Source: Paraspadella gotoi (taxonomy: Eukaryota; Chaetognatha). From it: a stretch of DNA of 64,000 nt. Each line of letters starts with the position of its first letter. Position 1 is the stretch's first letter. The notes beneath the pieces were generated by a model, which worked only from the letters and a program-made list of their open reading frames with translations, was not told the DNA's origin and did not search any database. The position numbers and the translations under genes were made by a program. Location of the stretch: the NCBI GenBank assembly GCA_051294375.1, contig CM119266.1, positions 4,883,773 through 4,947,772 on the forward strand, given 5' to 3'. This document shows positions 58,765 to 64,000 of the stretch, piece after piece.

Positions 58765-59004
58765 CAAGGCGTAAGGCGGGGGTTGGCGAAGTAGCTTAGC
58801 GAGGTATCGGGCGGTGGGCGTGTGGGCCGAAGGGAAAGGTGGCAACGGGAAGGGAGCGGTGACGCGTTCTTTAGTCTCTCATTCCCCTTTAAAATTTCAT
58901 CGATCATAATTTAAACGAATTTTTATTTTTAGAAAAAAGAAAACATCTTTATATACAGATGATTTTCTCTCTCTCTCTCTCTCTCTCCCCCTATCCCCCT
59001 TCAG

Positions 59005-59165
59005 CCCCTTGCCTCCACCTGGCGGCCAAAACGTTGTACACGTTCATGTTTTTGTTGACGCTGCGTCAATACATGAGGGAAAGGTACGTCAACAAGCAGG
59101 CGGCGAAGGCGGCAGCGTCAGCCGCCGCGTCAGCCGCCGCATCGCCCGTCGATTCGGAGCAGCAG
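59005..59165 (+). CDS. Piezo: Piezo channel, exon 6
   Basis: A 161-bp exon. Acceptor CCCCCTTCAG after a (CT)n tract; donor CAG|GTGCGT. Enters in phase 1 (completing Ala), leaves in phase 0. Reads PCLHLAAKTLYTFMFLLTLR (helix), QYMRERYVNKQAAKAA, then SAAASAAASPVDSEQQ. The first part matches PCLDLGAMLLYTLTFWLLLRQF of PIEZO1. The Ala/Ser run is a low-complexity cytosolic linker coded by a CGTCAGCCGCCG repeat and is likely to vary in length. The end phase does not fit the next clear exon, so a small exon or an indel lies between. Confidence 0.92.
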
Positions 59166-59191
59166 GTGCGTTGTTGTACGGATGGAGGGAG

Positions 59192-59231
<40 letters not shown>

Positions 59232-60634
59232 AAAGGCGAGGGAATTCATTTGCTCGATCAGTTATAAATTGTGAAAGGACTTTAAAAGGATCCATTTAGA
59301 TAATTGATAATTGTATTTTGTAAACAACAAATATTTAAGAAATTTGTCGAAATAGTTAAAAATTTTTACAGCTAATCGCATATTGCATATACTAATAGTA
59401 TTAAACATTCAAATAATATTAAATTAACGTTTAAGAGAGCCGCCCCCCCTATTTTGCCACCGACCAATGAAAAAGAAATAATATTTTTCTCTCAGCCAGA
59501 TCCCGTTTTTCCGCGGGAAAATCCCCATAAGATTCTCTTAACCAGAAATCGTCGGATAAATATTGAACGATTTTCAGGATTCAGAAAGTGACATCTCGTT
59601 GGCAGCGAAAAACGCGGAAGAAAAAAATTGAATGATGAGAGAGAGAAAAAAAAGAGGCTGAATATATTTATGAATTCAACGCGAATTCATTGAATTTTTT
59701 TTTTTTCTTATTAAACCTGCGAGGTTTTTTTTTTTACGCTGAATGCGTTTTTTAGAATTCACTTTTTGCTCGAGCACTCATCAGGTTCCCGCTTTTTTTT
59801 TTGAATGCTTGTTAAAGGGTTCAAGCGCCTTGCCTTCTTTTTCTCTCCTTCCAACTTTTCTTCCTTCTTTTACTTTTTCATTTAATAATATCTTCGTTTC
59901 TCTCATCTACCTTCCTCTTGATACAATACTACCTTCCCTATTTCATTCTTACCTCTCTCTTTCCTCCCTCATTTAATCTTTCTTTCTTCCTTTTCCCTTT
60001 TTTCCTTTTTCCCTCTCCCTATTTTCCCTTCTACCATTTCCCTTTCCCATTTTCCCTTCCCTTTCCCTTCCATCCTCTCTCNNNNNNNNNNNNNNNNNNN
60101 NNNNNNCCCTATTTATTCTTACCCTCTCTCATTCCTCCCTCTATTTAATCTTTCTTTCTTCCTTCCCTTCCGTTTTATCCCTTCCCTTTTTCCCCTTCAT
60201 CCATTTTTCCTTCCCATTCCCTTCCCATTTTCCCTCCCTTTCCTTCCCTCTCTCCCTTTTTCCCTTCCCCCCTTCCCTTTCTCCCTGCCCTTTCTCCCTT
60301 CCCTTTTCTCCCTGCCCTTTCTCCCCTTTCCTTTTATTCCCTTTTCTTTTCTTTTCACTCCTTTTTTTTCTTTTTTCCATGTTTTCCTTCCCTTCCCCCT
60401 TTCCTTCCCTCCTTCTCCTCCCCTTATCCCTCTCCTTCCCCTCCCTAATCCCCTCCCCCTCTTTCATCTTCCCTAATCCCCTTTTCAAATTCCCCATAAT
60501 CTAGCTCGCACACAAAACTCACACAATAACAATCTTCCCCCCCCTTCTCCTCTCCCCCTCCGCCACCCTGCGCGCCACTTCTCTTTTATTCTCTTGTTCC
60601 TTCGCCGCGTCTTCTGCCGCCATATTTCATCCAG
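59166..60634 (+). other. Piezo intron
   Basis: GA tract (59198-59227), A+T-rich middle, then a pyrimidine-rich stretch (59830-60500) in which about 145 bp (59936-60081) recur after a 25-N gap (60107-60250) with small changes. May hold the candidate microexon at 59578. Confidence 0.6.
59578..59587 (+). CDS. Piezo: Candidate 10-bp Piezo microexon
   Basis: Acceptor CGATTTTCAG followed by GATTCAGAAA and GTGACA, a weak donor. In phase 0 it adds Asp-Ser-Glu plus one base, so exon 6 (phase 0) would join exon 7 starting at 60635 (phase 1) in frame: SEQQ-DSE-S-TPLSTDAA. It is the only short segment I found that repairs the phase. Without transcript data this stays a suggestion. Confidence 0.25.
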
Positions 60635-60748
60635 GCACTCCCCTCAGCACCGACGCAGCGGCCGACGGGGATGCCGCGGCCGCCGCTCCGTCGGCTGCGC
60701 CCCGGCTGCGGAAGCTGCCGCACTCGATCTCCATCGACGTCGCGGAAG
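60635..60748 (+). CDS. Piezo: Piezo channel, exon 7 (Ala-rich cytosolic linker)
   Basis: Exon of 114 bp if the acceptor is TTTCATCCAG, or 101 bp from a second AG at 60647. Donor GAAG|GTAAGG. Reads TPLSTDAAADGDAAAAAPSA, then APRLRKLPHSISIDVAE, leaving in phase 1 and joining exon 8 as EGYDSR. Ala-rich and disordered, ending in a basic LRKLPHS stretch before the next helices. Assigned by phase, strand and position; this linker is poorly conserved in the family (in PIEZO1 it lies between LLLRQ and AKYW). Confidence 0.8.
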
Positions 60749-61134
60749 GTAAGGGCGTGAATCGCTTGGGGGGGGGTAGGGGAGGTAAGAAAAGAGGGTC
60801 GGATCAAGAAGTTTCGACGGGAAATTCGTAGAAATTAATGACAAATCGATATTAACATAACTCAAGATAAACAACTGAAAAGTTTTATTTATTTGGTTGC
60901 TTTTCGAGATTCGTGAAAAAAGTCATTAGTTGAAGTAAACAAAGAAACTTTATAAACCCATTAAGAACCTGCAATATGCAAATGTGATTAAAGGATTTAA
61001 AGGATTTAATCTCATTTTTAATTCAAATTTCTAGTTTATATATTTAGTTTTGTCTACTAGTGTGCTATAATATTTTTAATTTAACTTGGTCAAATTACTT
61101 AAGTAATGCTGTTTTCCTTCTCTCTCTCTTTCAG
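60749..61134 (+). other. Piezo intron
   Basis: 386-bp A+T-rich intron ending in a CTCTCTCTTTCAG acceptor. Nothing else seen. Confidence 0.8.
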
Positions 61135-61296
61135 GATACGATAGCCGGACAATGCGGATGTTCGGCTCGTGGACTTGGTCGCTCTTGGCCAAATACTGGA
61201 TCATGGTCTGCGCTCTGATGTTGATGGTCACGTCAATGATGGACATGGTCGTCTACCGCATCATTTACATGGTCCTCTTTCTCTCTTTCGTCTTGA
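61135..61296 (+). CDS. Piezo: Piezo channel, exon 8
   Basis: A 162-bp exon. Acceptor CTCTCTTTCAG; donor TTGA|GTAAGT. Enters in phase 1, leaves in phase 1. Reads YDSRTMRMFGSWTWSLLAKY, WIMVCALMLMVTSMMDMVVY, RIIYMVLFLSFVL. It aligns with the PIEZO1 stretch VYAKYWIYVCAGMFIVVSF...VVYKIVYMFLFLLCL: the conserved AKYWI.VCA..M helix and the VVY.I.YM.LFL helix, a transmembrane hairpin of the blade. Unbroken and highly conserved. Confidence 0.96.
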
Positions 61297-61875
61297 GTAA
61301 GTTTATAAAGTTGCACATTTAATTAAATTAAATTAGTATATGTTAATATTTGTGAAAAAACGTATTTGAAATTTTTTTTTTAATATTCCAAAACTGTAAA
61401 AACTTTTTTGATTGTTTGAATGCTTGCTTTCGTCATTGGTAAATTGATTGCCCATTATAAAGAATAGGCCTGCTGCAATGATGGTACACCTATTCAGTAT
61501 TTAGAAGGTCATTTGACTAAATGAGACTATCAGGCTGTGGTAAAATATAGGAAGAATGCACTACAATGCATTTGTGACATGAATGTGCGCATTACGCACT
61601 GCGCAACAATGCAGTGATATGTATTTGCATTTGTATTCATAACTTTCATTTTGGGGACTCGCCCATCGGTCCGGATTCTGTCCCGATGACAAATGTATTT
61701 TTTTGCTCTTTCTTGCCAAAAGTTTTTTTGGGGCAGAAAAAAAAGGGAAAAGGAGATAAGCAAAGGAAATATTTTGATTAAATGTCAAATGAGAGAAAAA
61801 GTATTGAGAGAGAAAAGTAGGGAAAAGGATGAGACGGAAAGGAGAAGGTGCGATATCTGGGTCGGTTTAAAAGGT

Positions 61876-61921
<46 letters not shown>

Positions 61922-62490
61922 CTCCAAGTGAGACACATCCGTCATATAGAGACGGAGTGAAAAAGAAAGCGAGACAGAGAGAGCGAAAGAGATACTGGAA
62001 GAGGTTGAGAGAAAAAAATATATTAAATATAAAAATATAGAAAAAAAAAGAAAAAAAAGAAAAAAAAGAAAAAAAAAGAAAAAGAAGAAAAAGGGTAACA
62101 ATGAAAGAGAAATTCTTGTCGAAGGTAAAATATTTTTTTTCTTTTTCTTTTTTTTTCCTTTTTTTTCCTTTTTTTTTCTTTGTCACGCGGTTTTTTTTTA
62201 TTCTCGAAGGAAAAAAAAATGAGAGAAAAAGGAAAAGAAAAGTGTTGATGTATGGGAATGAGACACTCAACATCCTGATGGAGAGAGAGCGAGAGAAACA
62301 GAGAGAAAGAGAGAGAGCGAGAGCATAAAAATAAAGACAGAGTGAGAGAGGAAATCCCTCTCTCTTCCCTCTCTCTGAGGAAGGAAAACAGAAAGGCTGA
62401 GAGGAAACGAACCTCCGTCCTCTTGTTGGGTGTTTTGTATTCATTAGAAAACCTGTTGGATCTTGGAAGCCGCGAAACTCTCTCTCTCTC

Positions 62491-62531
<41 letters not shown>

Positions 62532-63701
62532 TCTTTTTCCCGGAGTTTTTTTTTGCTGGGGCCGTTGTTCACTTTCGCCTTCAATTAAAGCGAAAAAAAA
62601 GGTTTGGGCAACATTTTTTAGAAAAGTCTAAACCGCCATTTTGTTTCCGCCATTTTTCCCTTTGTTCCCGCCATTTTGTTTCCGCCATTGTTGTTTCCGC
62701 CATTTTGTTTCCCGCCATTTTGGTTTCCGCCTTTTGTTTTCCGCATTTTGTTTAACGTCATTTTGTTTAACGCCTATTTTATTTCCCTCTATTTTATTCC
62801 CCATTTAAATTTCCCGCCATGTTTCTTTTCACCAGTTCCTTCAACGCCATGTTCGGTTTCCCGCCATTTTCGTTTTCCCGCATTATTTCTCTCCCAGTTT
62901 TGCCGCCAGTCTTTTAAACGGCGAAACCGAAACATGAGGAAGAAAAGAAACTCAGTCTTCTCAGCGTTTCTTTTTCTTTTTCTCACTTTCAGTGGTCCAA
63001 TATTGTTTTCTTGAAGTTTTCACAACTGATGTCAGTTTGTTCCCCTTTACTTCTCCCTCGTCCCTCTTCCGATATCCCTTTTTGGTCCCTCTTTTACCCT
63101 CTCTGTTCTCCTTTCTTTTCTTCTCATCTATTCTCTCTTTTTCGTTCATCTCTTTCGTTCCCTTTCTTCCTTCAGTCGGTTCTCTTCCCTTTTCCCCTTC
63201 ATCTTTCTTCCCTTTTCCCCTCATCTTTCTTCCCTTTTCCCTTCATCTTTCTTCCTTTTCCCGATCTTTCTTCCCTTTCCCCTCATCTTTCTTCTTTTTT
63301 TCCCCCTCCATATATTTCCCCCCTGTTTTCATTCCCACTAACTTTTTCTCCTCACTTTTCAACTTCTTATCCCCTCTCTTTTTTCCTTCTCTCTTTCTTT
63401 TCCCCTTCTCTCTTTCTCCTCTCTCTTTCTCTTCTCTCTTTCCCCTCTCTCTTTCTCTTCCTATCTCTTTCCCCTCTCTTTTTTCCTTCTCGCTTCCCCT
63501 CTCTCTTTCTCTCTCTCTTTCTTTTCCCCTTCTCTCTTTCTCCTCTCTCTTTCCCCTCTCTCTTTCCCCTTCACCTCCCCCTCTCTCTTTCTCCCTTCAC
63601 TCCCCCTCTCTTCTTCCCCTCTCTCTTTCCCCCTCCCTCTGCACTGCCCCCTCTCTCTATATCTCTTCTCCTCTCCCCTTCCCCCCTCATTCTCTCAACA
63701 G
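61297..63701 (+). other. Piezo intron with motif cluster and pyrimidine tract
   Basis: Contains a GA tract (61877-61919), an A-rich then T-rich pair (62041-62190) able to form a long A:T hairpin, a (CT)n tract (62478-62529), a GCCAT motif cluster (62633-62870), and 600 bp of CT-rich sequence (63080-63690) before the acceptor. Ser/Leu/Phe-rich frames across 62992-63736 come from that tract. Confidence 0.6.
62633..62870 (+). promoter_or_regulatory. Cluster of nine CGCCAT motifs (YY1/Pho-like)
   Basis: CGCCAT occurs nine times in under 240 bp, six of them within 62633-62720 at 14-21-bp spacing, mostly as CCGCCATTTTG with T-rich spacers. GCCAT is the core bound by YY1 and its arthropod relative Pho. 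It may be a decayed 15-bp tandem repeat (TTTTGTTTCCGCCAT) that happens to carry the core; binding is inference. Confidence 0.45.
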
Positions 63702-63875
63702 CCTTTCAATTATCATGGATTATTTTTGAGGAATGATAAACAAAACTATTTTCGGCTGTTGTCGTCGTCTATTCGATGGTGGTGCTGGTGCTGTTGTACA
63801 CTTACCAATTCGACGCTGTGCCAGGACTCATCTCCAACTACACAGGATTCAAACCAAAACTCATTCACGATTTGG
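63702..63875 (+). CDS. Piezo: Piezo channel, exon 9, with two in-frame stops
   Basis: A 174-bp exon. Acceptor TTCTCAACAG; donor TTGG|GTAAGG. Enters in phase 1 (Thr with exon 8), leaves in phase 1. Reads FQLSWIIFEE, then TGA TAA at 63734-63739, then KLFSAVVVVYSMVVLVLLYT and YQFDAVPGLISNYTGFKPKL. Both sides fit Piezo in the same frame (PIEZO1: LFQVYYSLW...VVAYTMLVLIAVYTFQFQDFPAYWRNLTGF). The stops are probably two compensating single-base errors, for example a lost A before the TGA and a gained T in the following TTTT run. A true null allele is the alternative. Confidence 0.85.
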
Positions 63876-63950
63876 GTAAGGTTACTTTTTTTTATGAGTT
63901 GAGGGGAATGACGATAATGACTGAGGTTGGTTATTTTGTGCGTGGAGACA

Positions 63951-63986
<36 letters not shown>

Positions 63987-64000
63987 AAGAGAGGCTTTTG
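63876..64000 (+). other. Start of the next Piezo intron
   Basis: GTAAGG donor followed by non-coding sequence and a GA tract to the window edge. The gene continues beyond. Confidence 0.8.

Larger units (their letters stand above)
54076..59004 (+). other. Piezo intron, 4.9 kb, gap-rich
   Basis: Contains a (CT)n tract (54242-54293), GACAAAAGCC short repeats (54420-54450), a (TTTCC)n tract (55141-55222), another (CT)n (55801-55841), gaps at 56447-56607, 56717-56960, 57575-57862 and 58131-58140, G/A-rich minisatellites, a CGTCACCC repeat (58230-58262), paired E-boxes (58595, 58620) and a G-rich stretch (58738-58764). Confidence 0.6.

Noticed and set aside
62041-62190. A-rich/T-rich inverted pair as a structured RNA
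   Set aside because: Low-complexity A and T runs pair trivially; no conserved stem or loop can be argued.
62992-63736. Two overlapping frames of about 240 residues rich in Phe, Ser, Leu and Pro
   Set aside because: Pyrimidine tract upstream of Piezo exon 9; only the last dozen codons belong to the exon.

Overview
This window is animal nuclear DNA, not bacterial. It holds split genes with GT-AG introns, long A+T-rich non-coding stretches, very many (GA)n/(CT)n tracts, dispersed repeats and assembly gaps. The two genes I recognise are metazoan families. An invertebrate, perhaps an arthropod, is my best guess, but the sequence does not fix the species.

The main gene is Piezo, the mechanically gated cation channel, on the + strand. 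Nine exons run from 25829 to the right edge and encode about 390 residues of the N-terminal blade, roughly residues 350-650 of vertebrate PIEZO1. Exon phases agree at every junction except one (59165 to 60635). The order of conserved segments (RQSYVLSLIIMM, then LLTFILLLWACLIWM, SPYVVLYAELLLLAQYIYG, LYTFMFLLTLRQ, LLAKYWIMVCALML, VVYRIIYMVLFL, VVVVYSMVVLVLLYTYQF) follows the family. The N-terminal exons and the rest of the protein lie outside the window or were not recognised.

The most useful discovery is a complete second gene on the - strand inside one Piezo intron (27455-36695). Three exons (35353-35224, 33639-33534, 30207-29844) join in phase into a 199-residue RING-CH (MARCH-type) membrane E3 ubiquitin ligase. 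It has all eight zinc ligands, two membrane segments and a short acidic tail.

Layout. 1-25.8 kb: no confident coding sequence, but tandem arrays, copies of a roughly 200-bp dispersed repeat, promoter-like CCAAT and CpG patches, and a 4.3-kb palindrome (16.6-20.9 kb) with a 54-bp tandem array at its centre. 25.8-27.5 kb: Piezo exons. 27.5-36.7 kb: the intron with the nested gene, part of it duplicated. 36.7-54.1 kb: Piezo exons 3-5, in a block that appears two to three times; the later copies are full of small insertions and deletions and look like uncorrected long-read sequence. 54-64 kb: Piezo exons 5-9, between pyrimidine-rich introns and a cluster of GCCAT motifs.

Much of the apparent structure (duplicate exons, palindrome, inflated intron) is probably an assembly artefact: each 25-N gap sits beside locally repeated sequence. 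I found no CRISPR array, operon, rRNA or canonical tRNA, and no convincing new biological system beyond the nested gene arrangement and some candidate regulatory arrays.
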